64,000 nucleotides of DNA. Origin: Stutzerimonas stutzeri (GTDB taxonomy: Bacteria > Pseudomonadota > Gammaproteobacteria > Pseudomonadales > Pseudomonadaceae). Location: assembly GCF_024448935.1 (NCBI RefSeq), contig NZ_JAMOIE010000006.1, positions 1 through 64,000 on the forward strand, given 5' to 3'. The translations under genes were made by a program, and so were the position numbers. The notes under the pieces are model-generated. The model was not told the origin of the DNA and searched no databases. It saw only the letters and a program-made list of their open reading frames with translations. Position 1 is the first letter of the stretch. Each line of letters begins with the position of its first letter. Positions 44,001-52,175 of this stretch are shown here, one piece after another.

Positions 44001-44780
44001 CTAAATATCTGCCGCGCGCTGGGCTGCGGCACGTTCGCGCGCAAGTTGGGCGGCACGAGACATCGCATCTAGGTTGTCGATGCACCAAAGACCATCTACG
44101 CAAAGAAAGCGATCACTAAGCACTGCTTCGAGTAAATCCGGAAGACTGGCGGTGAAAAATCCAGCACCTGTGATCGTGGTGGTCGGCTCCAACTCGAGCA
44201 TTGCTATAGGCACATCTGCGAGACATGGGCCGAAGTGCCCGGCTGGAGGGAATTTTCCTCCGAACTCGGTCCGCAGTCGCTCCTTGCTCATGCTCCTCGT
44301 GAGAGTGCTGTATCTCTCTTGTCTTAGCAACCAAAGCGCCTTGATGCCCTCGGCCCGATATTTCTTTTGCCGGGTACGGTAGTCACGCAGCGACTGATAT
44401 GACCTTTGGATCTCGATAGCCAACTTGGCCTCGCCACGCTCGCCCCAGACATCGGCTTTCCAGCGGCTGGTTTCGCTGCTCCCTGGAACCTCAACCGAGG
44501 CTCGGCAACCAAGATCCTCCAAAACGCTGCGCACCAGTATCTTGGCCGCGAGGTGCCACTGGCTTTCTTCGGAAGTGCTGCAGGCACCGCTTAGATGCGC
44601 GAAGAAAGGATGGCCATTGGCACTGATCTTGGGGACGGCTGGAGCATTGCAGCATGGCATTAGCAGATCGCCGACGTGATAGTTCCGTTGCAGCCCCAGC
44701 CACTGGGCCTGCGACATGCGCAGTGCATTCGCGACGCCAGTGCCATTCGCGTAGGCTGCTTCGATCACCATGACCATCAT
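44001..44780 (-). CDS. CoiA-like PD-(D/E)XK nuclease family protein
   Basis: Up to 260 aa. The core KADVWGERGEAKLAIEIQRS shows the D-x(n)-ExQ nuclease pattern of the CoiA-like family, followed by SLRDYRTRQKKYRAEGIKALWLL. The N-terminal part has HPFFAH and paired Cys (LMPCC) that may bind zinc. Start uncertain: ATG 44780 is preferred because GAGGGG lies just upstream and the terminator at 44864 leaves room for a promoter; ATG 44837 is in frame. Convergent with gajB. Could be defence cargo or an old ICE gene. Confidence 0.7.
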   Translation of the reverse strand: MMVMVIEAAYANGTGVANALRMSQAQWLGLQRNYHVGDLLMPCCNAPAVPKISANGHPFFAHLSGACSTSEESQWHLAAKILVRSVLEDLGCRASVEVPGSSETSRWKADVWGERGEAKLAIEIQRSYQSLRDYRTRQKKYRAEGIKALWLLRQERYSTLTRSMSKERLRTEFGGKFPPAGHFGPCLADVPIAMLELEPTTTITGAGFFTASLPDLLEAVLSDRFLCVDGLWCIDNLDAMSRAAQLARERAAAQRAADI

Positions 44781-44863
44781 GCCCCTCGAGATCTGCGTAT
44801 GTCCGCCCAGTTTAACGACCCCGACGCTGGGCGTCATGGCGACGATTGAAGGTACTGTGCAGG

Positions 44864-44897
44864 AATAAAAAAAGCCGGCGCCCAGAGGGACGCCGGC
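44864..44897 (-). terminator. rho-independent terminator after the SNF2-like helicase gene
   Basis: On the minus strand GCCGGCG, 10 nt, CGCCGGC, then TTTTTTT. It directly follows the gene ending at 44911. Confidence 0.9.
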
Positions 44898-44910
44898 ATG
44901 AACGAGAGTA

Positions 44911-47196
44911 TCAGGCCGCGACGAGTTGCCGGGCCAGGGCGACCTCGATCGAATCGCCGTCCTGGTTGAGCACATCCAGCCCCGATTCCGGGACGTCGCC
45001 GGAGGTGCTCTGCGATACCAGGATCTTCTTCGCCATCAGGGCCAAGCACGTCATCTGCGACGTGGCCGCATACCCCAGGTAGATCACCTTCACATGCTGC
45101 TTCTGGCCGATCCGCCATGACCGGCGCGCGGCTTGTTGCAACGTGTAGATGTTCCACCCCGACTGCATGAACACAATCGTGGGGAACTCCAGCAAATCCA
45201 GGCCGGTTTTCACCAGTTCCGGATTCGTGATGAGGACGTCGATCCCGCGATCGAGCTGCTCGGCAATCCAGTCTTCGCGGCGAGAGGCATCCACGCTTGC
45301 GCGCAGTACCGCCACCCGAAAACCCTCTTGCTCCAGCAACATCTTCAAACGGCTGGTGGTATCGCGCGTGCCGGTGTAGACGGAGTACACCAGGGTCTTA
45401 CGACCCGCGGCTTTCTCCTCGCGGCAGATGTCGATCAGCTCACGCTCTTTCGGCATGATCTCCAGCTCGTTGAACTGGGCCGGTGTGAAGGCCAGGACCT
45501 GGCGCGTACGCGGGTGGCGCACGGTTTCTGCCCGAAAGCAGCAGTCGGACCACGCCAACAGCACATTGAGGACTACGCCCAGCAAGGTGGTATCCCGCTT
45601 GCGCAGGGCCTCCTTGAGTTCCGCCGTCAGGCTGGCGGCCAGATTGCGGTAGGCGTCGGCCTGCCCGGCATCCATAGCGACCTCCCGGAACTCTTCGTCA
45701 TACGGCGGCAGCACGCCGCCGATGTCTCTGAGCTTGAGGAAGATCGTGTACGGCAGCACGCAGCGCAGTACGCCTTTCGGCCCGAACCCGGGTGCCTTGA
45801 CCGTTCTGACGGTGATCTTCGAGCCTTTGGCGGTCTTGTGGGCCGGCCCGTTGCTCTCGGAATAGATGTCCTTGAGGACACCATGGTCCCTCATAAACGC
45901 CATGGCAGCGGCATTCATGCTGCCGCTGGCGCTCGGGCGGTAACCATCTTCGATCATCCTCGCGGGCAAGGCCCGGAACAGCAAATGAAAGAGATCGTCT
46001 GCATAGCCCCCCATGAGGGTACCGGTTAGCAGTACGGTCTTGCGTGCCTTGGCTGCGATGACGCCCATCGCCTGGCCCTGCGCCGATCCACCCGTTTTGT
46101 ATTCATGGGCTTCATCTGCGATGAGCAAGTCGAAGGTGCTTTGCGGCAGATACCGCTTCACATATTCCGAGGGCTGATAGCCGCCTTCTCCGAAGCCGAA
46201 CTCCATTGAGGACATGGCGCGTTCCATGCGCTGCGCCTGCCGGTCGGAAAACACCAACTCCCCGCGCTCGTCCATCAGGTTGATGAAGTTGTGCAGGTTG
46301 TCGCCGAGCATCGACGCCAGGAACGAATCGCCGAAGGTCTTCATCAGCTTGTTGGCCGTGGCCTCGCCGATGGTCGGGATTCTCTTCAGCGCACGCAGCA
46401 CCGCCGAGGACTGATCACTGCCCGACAGGCTACGTGGCCGCATCAGCGTCCAGAGTGCGCCGTCGCAGACATGGCACTTGCGGCGGGTTTCTTCCGCCTC
46501 CAGCTCCAGAGCACTGACCGGCTCGCCGTCGAGATCAGTGACCATCGTCCCGCAGTGCGGGCAGGCGCCGACCATGCCGTAACGGGTGCGTTTGCGGACG
46601 AAGGCGGGCTTCCAGTGGAATCCCATCCGCATTCTGACCCTGCCGATGATGAAGAACTCCTGCCCTTCGGCCGGCACGTTCAACTGCTCGCGCAGCTTGA
46701 TCAACTTGAGCAATGTGTCCGGGCCGTTGAGCACCCAGACTTTCGCACCGGCGACGGTTTCGAGGATCTCGCGCCGCCATTTGTAGACTAGATGGGGCGG
46801 GCTGAGGACGAGCGTGCGGCGATAGCCTTCCGCGTTGAGCACCGCCCCTAGCGCGATGCCGACGGTGGTTTTTCCCGTCCCCATCTCGCCATTGACGATG
46901 GCCGCGCGCTCGCCCTGATTGACGAGCAGTTCGGCGGCCGCATGGACGACCTCGGCCTGGGCGGGGAACAGCTGCCGCTTGAGGCTGGCGAGGACGAGCT
47001 GGCGGTTGGCGCGCGGCACACCGTTGTAAACGGGCGGGTTGGCCCGGTTGAGGGAGTCGAGTAACTCATCCCCAAACTCGGTGACGAAATCCTGCAGGCT
47101 GAAAGACAGATCGCTTTCGCTGTCCGCAGGGTTGAACAGATCGCCCGTGGCGGGCATGGAAGGTGCGGCGGGGGCCGCTTCGAGTTGCATGGTCAT
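44911..47196 (-). CDS. SNF2/SWI2-like DEAH-box helicase
   Basis: 761 aa from ATG 47196 with GGAG eight bases upstream. Walker A GEMGTGKT (103-110), DEAH motif ADEAHEYK, TLMGGYADDLF, and C-terminal helicase motifs (YSVYTGTRDTTSRL, RRSWRIGQKQHVKVIYL). Four Cys in ACPHCG...CHVCDG form a likely zinc site inserted in the N-terminal half. It is a conserved gene of this ICE group. Substrate unknown; DNA translocation in replication or defence is plausible. Confidence 0.87.
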   Translation of the reverse strand: MTMQLEAAPAAPSMPATGDLFNPADSESDLSFSLQDFVTEFGDELLDSLNRANPPVYNGVPRANRQLVLASLKRQLFPAQAEVVHAAAELLVNQGERAAIVNGEMGTGKTTVGIALGAVLNAEGYRRTLVLSPPHLVYKWRREILETVAGAKVWVLNGPDTLLKLIKLREQLNVPAEGQEFFIIGRVRMRMGFHWKPAFVRKRTRYGMVGACPHCGTMVTDLDGEPVSALELEAEETRRKCHVCDGALWTLMRPRSLSGSDQSSAVLRALKRIPTIGEATANKLMKTFGDSFLASMLGDNLHNFINLMDERGELVFSDRQAQRMERAMSSMEFGFGEGGYQPSEYVKRYLPQSTFDLLIADEAHEYKTGGSAQGQAMGVIAAKARKTVLLTGTLMGGYADDLFHLLFRALPARMIEDGYRPSASGSMNAAAMAFMRDHGVLKDIYSESNGPAHKTAKGSKITVRTVKAPGFGPKGVLRCVLPYTIFLKLRDIGGVLPPYDEEFREVAMDAGQADAYRNLAASLTAELKEALRKRDTTLLGVVLNVLLAWSDCCFRAETVRHPRTRQVLAFTPAQFNELEIMPKERELIDICREEKAAGRKTLVYSVYTGTRDTTSRLKMLLEQEGFRVAVLRASVDASRREDWIAEQLDRGIDVLITNPELVKTGLDLLEFPTIVFMQSGWNIYTLQQAARRSWRIGQKQHVKVIYLGYAATSQMTCLALMAKKILVSQSTSGDVPESGLDVLNQDGDSIEVALARQLVAA

Positions 47197-47228
47197 GGTG
47201 ATGCTCCAAAAAAATGGGGCATGCACCG

Positions 47229-47257
47229 CCCCCAGGGGCGATGTATGCCCCTGGGGG
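47229..47257 (-). promoter_or_regulatory. leader hairpin of the helicase gene
   Basis: 11-bp perfect stem CCCCCAGGGGC/GCCCCTGGGGG with a 7-nt loop, between the previous stop and the ribosome-binding site. Each arm is itself a C4/G4 palindrome, so alternative pairings exist. Member of the leader family seen before many genes in 47-60 kb. Confidence 0.6.
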
Positions 47258-47292
47258 TGAAGGTGGGTGGACGGCGCGCAGCCGCCCGGAAA

Positions 47293-47601
47293 TCAATACT
47301 CGCTGGGTAACAACAGCGTCGTGACGCTGCGGTCCCACTCAGTGATGATCCAGAGTTTCAGATCGGGATCGACCTGGTACGAAGAGAGCAACCGGGCCTC
47401 GCCCGATGCCCGCGCGGCATCGTTCGATCGCCGATCGTCCTCGTCGAGGTCGCCCCAGTCGCCGCTGAGGTGGCGGCGAAGGTACGGGCTCGGGTTGAGC
47501 CGTCCCTGTTCGACCAGATTGGCCACGCCGACGGTCATGACCGTCGCACCCGGCGAGAAGCGCAGATTGGGGGCCGCGCTGATGGACATTACAGTTGCCA
47601 T
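47293..47601 (-). CDS. small ICE/plasmid protein with GDWGDLDE motif (copy 1)
   Basis: 102 aa. Not named, but widespread on plasmids and ICEs as far as I recall. Conserved core PSPYLRRHLSGDWGDLDEDDRRSNDAA, then SSYQVDPDLKLWIITE and RSVTTLLLP. It shares the whole layout with the next gene upstream. ATG 47601 is chosen; ATG 47589 is possible. Function unknown. Confidence 0.78.
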   Translation of the reverse strand: MATVMSISAAPNLRFSPGATVMTVGVANLVEQGRLNPSPYLRRHLSGDWGDLDEDDRRSNDAARASGEARLLSSYQVDPDLKLWIITEWDRSVTTLLLPSEY

Positions 47602-47639
47602 GGTGATAGCTCCTTCGATGAAAGAAAGGGCCATGGCGT

Positions 47640-47679
47640 CCCCATCGGGGCGACATGACCCCGGTGGGTGGATGAAATG
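47640..47679 (-). promoter_or_regulatory. four-arm C4/G4 leader
   Basis: Plus-strand order CCCCATCGGGG, 8 nt, CCCCGGTGGG, then TGGATGAAATG. Neighbouring arms can pair in mutually exclusive ways. Almost the same leader, with a shorter middle, occurs at 50354-50388 before another gene. Confidence 0.55.
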
Positions 47680-47687
47680 GGCTGGTG

Positions 47688-48008
47688 CTAGATCGAGGAC
47701 TGCTCTTCGGGCAGTTGGACCACGGTGGTGCGGTGATCCTCGCTGGTCATCACGATCAGCAGCAGCTGCGGCGTGATCCTGTAGCGAGAGATCATGGGAT
47801 TGTCCTGGTCGAGTGCCACATCATTGACCTGGCGGGTGGTCTCGTCGACATCGCCCCAATCGCCTCGCACATGGCGCTGCACATAAGGCAAGGGATCGAT
47901 GAGGCCTTTGCTGGCCAACCAGTGCACCTTCTCGCTCAGCCTCAGCGAACCGAGGGCGAACAACGGACGGGCTTGCGGCTCGCGCCGCGCGAACAAACGC
48001 GAAAGCAT
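47688..48008 (-). CDS. small ICE/plasmid protein with GDWGDVDE motif (copy 2)
   Basis: 106 aa starting MLSRLFARRE. Paralogue of 47293-47601: PLPYVQRHVRGDWGDVDETTRQVNDVALDQ, SRYRITPQLLLIVMTSED and TTVVQLPEE align with it. The N-terminus is more basic. The pair arose by tandem duplication followed by strong divergence. Function unknown. Confidence 0.78.
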   Translation of the reverse strand: MLSRLFARREPQARPLFALGSLRLSEKVHWLASKGLIDPLPYVQRHVRGDWGDVDETTRQVNDVALDQDNPMISRYRITPQLLLIVMTSEDHRTTVVQLPEEQSSI

Positions 48009-48063
48009 GGGAGTTCTCCTTCTGGTGGATGAATGAAGCAAGGCGGCGAGCCGCCCGATGCGA

Positions 48064-49173
48064 TCAGTGGATGGTGAGAATCCGGCCGAGGGTGGCCGAG
48101 TCCGGGGACAAGTCCCAGGCACGAATCACGGGGACAAACTTGTCGGTGAGGATGCGTGTCTCTGCGATTGAACCGTCATCGCGCTCGCGATATTCGGTGG
48201 TCGTCGCCTTCTGCTTGTAGGTGTCGCCTTTCACGGCCAGGGTGCGGCCGTTCTTCGACTGCACGACACCGGAGATCGCGCCGGCCGCGAGGGCCAGTGC
48301 CAGGTGCCACTGGGACAATGCGCGCGCCGGGCGGCGCAAGGACTGCTGGGCGGCGCCCAGATGGGTCTCGAACGACGGCCACAGGCCATGCAGGCGCTGC
48401 ACTTCGTCGGCGAACTGCGCCGGCTCCATGCTCAGACGGTAGAAATGCTCCGGCTCGTGCTGGGCGACAGGGACGGCATACGGAAGCGATGGCCACGCGG
48501 GTGGCAGTTCCTCCGCTTCCAGGTCGCCTTGCCCGATCTGCAACAGGCGAGCACGGACGTTCTTGACCTCATCGCCCACCAGCTCGCGCTGGCGGACCCG
48601 GCGACCGAACACGACCACCTGCTTGAACTGCGTATCCACCGCTCGGTAGATGCGCAGATCGGCAAAGTGCCGCGTGAGCCAACCGACCAGTTCCTGGTCA
48701 AGCACGTAGTGCGGGACGATGAAAACCAAGATGCCGTCGTACTGCAGCAGTTGCAGCGTGCGCTGATAGAACAGCTTTTCCAGCCGTGCGCGGCCCTTGC
48801 CGTCGTAGCCGATGTTGCCGTTCGCATCCTTGGACAGATCCCCGTATGGCGGGTTGAGCCACAGCAAACCGAAGCTCTGGCGTGCGATCAAGGTGTCCAT
48901 GAGGTCGCCCTGGATGCAGTGATCGACGAGCAGACGCGCATGGTTGGCGCGCTCCGGGTCGAACTCCACCGCATAGGCGGTGACCTGGTCACGCCCGAGG
49001 GCATGCGCAGCCTCCGCGATGGCGACGCCTTCGCCTGCACAAGGATCGAGAATGCACATCGGCCCGTCGCCGGGCGCCAGTGCGCTGAGCGCTCTTTCGA
49101 GCGTGGGCTCGTCGGTCGGAAAATATCCAGCCTTGATGAAGTTGCGGGCGAGCCGCGGGAACATGAGTGCCAT
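48064..49173 (-). CDS. DUF6094-type DNA adenine methyltransferase
   Basis: 369 aa. SAM-binding motif ILDPCAGEGV (41-50) and catalytic NPPYGD (107-112) identify an N6-adenine-type methyltransferase. The C-terminal part is ICE-specific. No restriction enzyme is adjacent, so it may protect the element after transfer or act in regulation. The ribosome-binding site is AGGAGATTTCTT-type before ATG 49173. Confidence 0.87.
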   Translation of the reverse strand: MALMFPRLARNFIKAGYFPTDEPTLERALSALAPGDGPMCILDPCAGEGVAIAEAAHALGRDQVTAYAVEFDPERANHARLLVDHCIQGDLMDTLIARQSFGLLWLNPPYGDLSKDANGNIGYDGKGRARLEKLFYQRTLQLLQYDGILVFIVPHYVLDQELVGWLTRHFADLRIYRAVDTQFKQVVVFGRRVRQRELVGDEVKNVRARLLQIGQGDLEAEELPPAWPSLPYAVPVAQHEPEHFYRLSMEPAQFADEVQRLHGLWPSFETHLGAAQQSLRRPARALSQWHLALALAAGAISGVVQSKNGRTLAVKGDTYKQKATTTEYRERDDGSIAETRILTDKFVPVIRAWDLSPDSATLGRILTIH

Positions 49174-49239
49174 AAGAAATCTCCTGTAGCGGGGATGAAG
49201 GAAAGCGGGTGCGTGTCGGTCACACGCACCTGCCGTGGG

Positions 49240-49896
49240 TCAGGCCACCGCTTCCAGCGACCGTTGGGTGGTCGCCGGCTGCGGGAGCGGATGGGCGGTC
49301 AGTACGCCCTGGCGGATCAGGCTGCCCAGCGCTTCGGTGAGCGCTGGCACGTCCAGCCCCAGACGAAATCCACGCAGCGGCCCGAGGGCCGTCGGCAGGT
49401 CGCGGAGCATGTCGCGGTCTCGCAGCAGTGCCAGCACCGTCCCTTGCCAGTGATCCAGCAAGGGCAGCGGGCACGTCTCCTTGACGAGCAGCCAGAGGCG
49501 CGACGTAGGATCGGCCGCCGCGCGCGGCAACAGTGCGAGCGCGCTGGTGGTGGCCTTGTCCGGCAGGATGCAGCGCCGATCGAACAGCCAGAGATTGACG
49601 AGCGACCCGAACAGGGTGCGGCGATAGCTGCGGGTCAAGCGCTTTTCCAGACGCTCGACCGAGGGAACGAACACGGGCACGGAGCCGCCCTGGTCGGTGA
49701 TGAGATGGAACTGGTCCAGTCCATCCTCGTCGCGGCCCAAGGTGAGCCGGGCGAGAAACTGCTGGATCGCGGTGTCCCGCGCCCAGACCGACAGAAAGAC
49801 CAGATCGCCGTCTTCGCCGCAGACGCAGGCATCGGCCATCACGTCGCCGCATTCGTCGATGCGGTACAGCAGCTGTGGGGATGAAGATGCAGACAT
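49240..49896 (-). CDS. conserved ICE protein of unknown function
   Basis: 218 aa, cytoplasmic, no motif I can name. Segments such as LIDECGD-like YRIDECGDVMADACVCGEDGDLVFLS and the Arg-rich SYRRTLFGSLVNLWLFDRRC suggest a compact alpha/beta protein. Preceded by a C4/G4 leader hairpin (about 49930-49965) and a ribosome-binding site GAGGACTCC. Position between the methyltransferase and DUF3275 is usual for this block. Confidence 0.72.
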   Translation of the reverse strand: MSASSSPQLLYRIDECGDVMADACVCGEDGDLVFLSVWARDTAIQQFLARLTLGRDEDGLDQFHLITDQGGSVPVFVPSVERLEKRLTRSYRRTLFGSLVNLWLFDRRCILPDKATTSALALLPRAAADPTSRLWLLVKETCPLPLLDHWQGTVLALLRDRDMLRDLPTALGPLRGFRLGLDVPALTEALGSLIRQGVLTAHPLPQPATTQRSLEAVA

Positions 49897-49978
49897 GGTG
49901 GAGTCCTCAATGAGTGAGGGGCACCACCACCCGCAGGGGCAGTGAATGCCCCGTTAGGGATGAAAGAACGCGGACTAC

Positions 49979-50320
49979 TCAGAGTTCACGTTCGGTGAAC
50001 GAACCGTCGGCCTGATGCTTGACTACGCGGTTGCCGACATTCCTTTCAGCGTCGTGCTGGACCTCGATGAACAGGCTTTCCGGCACAAGGATCTGAAAAT
50101 GACGCAAGACCTCACGGTAGTAGTCCAGGTCATGGTTGAACGGATCGCTCTCGTGCAGATTGCTGTACAAGAAGTCGTCGCTCTCGACCTTCATGGTGTC
50201 GTCGATCAACTCGGTTGGCTTCTCGATGACCAAGAAGAAGTAGTTCATCGGCCGATCCCAGCCGAGTAGTACGGTGACGGAAAATCCTTTGTGAAATGTG
50301 TCGAAGTAGTGCCGACTCAT
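49979..50320 (-). CDS. small conserved ICE protein
   Basis: 113 aa starting MSRHYFDTFHKG after CGAGGAGC. Recognisable blocks are VTVLLGWDRPMNYFFLVI and FLYSNLHESDPFNHDLDYYREVL, giving an aromatic, acidic, globular protein. No known domain. Leader at 50354-50388. Confidence 0.72.
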   Translation of the reverse strand: MSRHYFDTFHKGFSVTVLLGWDRPMNYFFLVIEKPTELIDDTMKVESDDFLYSNLHESDPFNHDLDYYREVLRHFQILVPESLFIEVQHDAERNVGNRVVKHQADGSFTEREL

Positions 50321-50353
50321 GGTGAAGCTCCTCGATTGAAATAGCCGGGAACC

Positions 50354-50388
50354 TCCCCATCGGGGCTGCCCCGGCGGGTGGATGAAAT
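50354..50388 (-). promoter_or_regulatory. four-arm C4/G4 leader
   Basis: CCCCATCGGGG, 3 nt, CCCCGGCGGG, then TGGATGAAATG on the plus strand. Near-copy of 47640-47679, including the tail. It sits in the 5' leader of the gene starting at 50320. Confidence 0.55.
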
Positions 50389-50409
50389 GCCGCGGATGCG
50401 GCAGGACGA

Positions 50410-51096
50410 TCAGGCAGCCTGCGGTTCGAGTTGCAGGTTCCATTGCTGGGCCGTGGCGTCGAAGGCATAGCCCAACTGGTTGAGCCGCGCGATCTGCAGA
50501 CGCAGGGTGCGGCGATCGATGGTCGAGTCAAGTTTCACCGACTCTTCCAACGGCCAGAGAATGCCGAACAGCGCCGCGTCGTCGCTCTCGGGACTATCCG
50601 AAGCGGCCACGGTGGCGGACGGCGTATCGACGCCGAATGGCGTGGTATCGACCAGCGGGTCCTTCGATGCCTGCACGGGCGCAGGCTCCGGCTTGGACCG
50701 GGACTTGGATTTCTCGGCTGTTGCCGGCGTTGTCGCCGGTGGCGTGCCCAGCTCTTCATCGAGCGGATCGACGTCCTGTGCGGCGAAGGCGCGAGCCTCG
50801 GCCTTGCTCAGCTTGTCGATGCCCGACAGGGTCATGCCGTCCAGGTTGGCGCGGATTTCAAAGCGCATGCCATCGCCAACCGGATAGGCCTTCGGATAGA
50901 TGTAGCGGATGACGAACTCACCGTCGTACTTCCCTTCGGGGTACTGCTCCAGTTCCGGGTCTTTCACATGGAACAGTCCAAGGCGGGTCGTGAGGCGACC
51001 GACCGTGAACCGACCGTTGCGGCCCGGGATGGTGCGGATGGCGAGTTGGCCGCGGACGATGAGGGGCGGATCGGATTGAACGGCTGCTGTAGCCAT
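50410..51096 (-). CDS. DUF3275 family protein
   Basis: 228 aa. The family N-terminus is clear: VRGQLAIRTIPGRNGRFTVGRLTT, YPEGKYDGEFVI and EIRANLDGMTLSGIDKL. A Pro/Ser linker (about 115-165) leads to the conserved C-terminal DDAALFGILWPLEESVKLDSTIDRRTLR. Found in ICE accessory blocks. Function unknown. AAGGAGATAT precedes the ATG. Confidence 0.9.
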   Translation of the reverse strand: MATAAVQSDPPLIVRGQLAIRTIPGRNGRFTVGRLTTRLGLFHVKDPELEQYPEGKYDGEFVIRYIYPKAYPVGDGMRFEIRANLDGMTLSGIDKLSKAEARAFAAQDVDPLDEELGTPPATTPATAEKSKSRSKPEPAPVQASKDPLVDTTPFGVDTPSATVAASDSPESDDAALFGILWPLEESVKLDSTIDRRTLRLQIARLNQLGYAFDATAQQWNLQLEPQAA

Positions 51097-51194
51097 GGCA
51101 TATCTCCTTGTGATGAATGGAACCGTCTTGCGCGGCGCGCAACGGGTCAGGAAGAAAATGGACCCGCCCTGACGGGCGAGGTCCGAGTAGTGGC

Positions 51195-52022
51195 TCAGGA
51201 CTTCAACTGGCGCATGCCTTCGGCGAGCATCCAGAGGGCGCGGTTCAGGCGCAGGTTCTGATCGATACCCTGTACAGGGCGGGTACGCTGGCGGCGGCCG
51301 TTCGCAGTGCGTCCGGTCAGCCCTCCCTTGACGAGGTTTTCCTGGACGCGGTTGAAGATCGACCAGAGGTCGCTCTTGCGATCGTCCCAGCGTCTGGGAA
51401 CCAACAACTGACTCTCCGTGACAGGCGCGGGCTTGTCCGGATCGTCGTACTTGAGCGCCAGGGCCGAACGGGCGAAAACGTCGTCCTCCCCAGCCTCCAG
51501 CGTGATCGCGCGCATGCTCTCGCGCGCTTCCTGCACCCGCTCGAAGCCTTTCAGGACTTCGTAGGCACCTTCGATGACCTGGCCCGCGACATCGCCCTTG
51601 TGAGGCACGCGGATGTCCGCGAACGTGTCGCCGCAGACCAGCCCGTTCTGGCAGACGAATCGAAACTGACCTGCCAGCATCTGATAGCTGCTGGTGCCAT
51701 CGTGCGAGTTCAACAAGATGATCTCGTTGGCTTCGTCGCCATTGATCTGGCTGGCGTGGCGAAGGCGGATCAGGTGTTTGGTGTACTCGCGGCGGTCCTC
51801 GTTGCGGACACGTGTTTGGCACACCATGAAGGGCAGGAATCCCTCCTGACGAAGTTCCGACAGCACGGTGGCCGTCGGGATGTAGCTGTACCGCTGGGAA
51901 CGGCTTTCGTGCGGTGTTTCCGCAAAGATCGACGGCACCACGGCGCGAATCTGGTCGTCCAACAGAGGACGGTCCGAGCGCAGTACCGGTGAGCGCGGTG
52001 CGAAACGGGATGCGAGAGACAT
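51195..52022 (-). CDS. DUF932 family protein (copy 2)
   Basis: 275 aa, the ICE-resident DUF932 gene. Close homologue of 4168-4992 in inverted orientation. Starts MSLASRFAPRSPV after CAGGAGAATGCC. It neighbours DUF3275 and DUF3577, the usual ICE companions. Role unknown. Confidence 0.9.
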   Translation of the reverse strand: MSLASRFAPRSPVLRSDRPLLDDQIRAVVPSIFAETPHESRSQRYSYIPTATVLSELRQEGFLPFMVCQTRVRNEDRREYTKHLIRLRHASQINGDEANEIILLNSHDGTSSYQMLAGQFRFVCQNGLVCGDTFADIRVPHKGDVAGQVIEGAYEVLKGFERVQEARESMRAITLEAGEDDVFARSALALKYDDPDKPAPVTESQLLVPRRWDDRKSDLWSIFNRVQENLVKGGLTGRTANGRRQRTRPVQGIDQNLRLNRALWMLAEGMRQLKS

Positions 52023-52175
52023 GGCATTCTCCTGGGATTGTTATGCAGCCGAATCCGCACGGTGCGGAACGGACTGCGGGGATGAAAAGACGAACGCCCA
52101 CGCGCCACGTCAGTGGCCTGCAGGCAGGTTGGGGATAAGAAGCAAGACCCCGGAATGGGGCCTTGCGGGGGTGGA

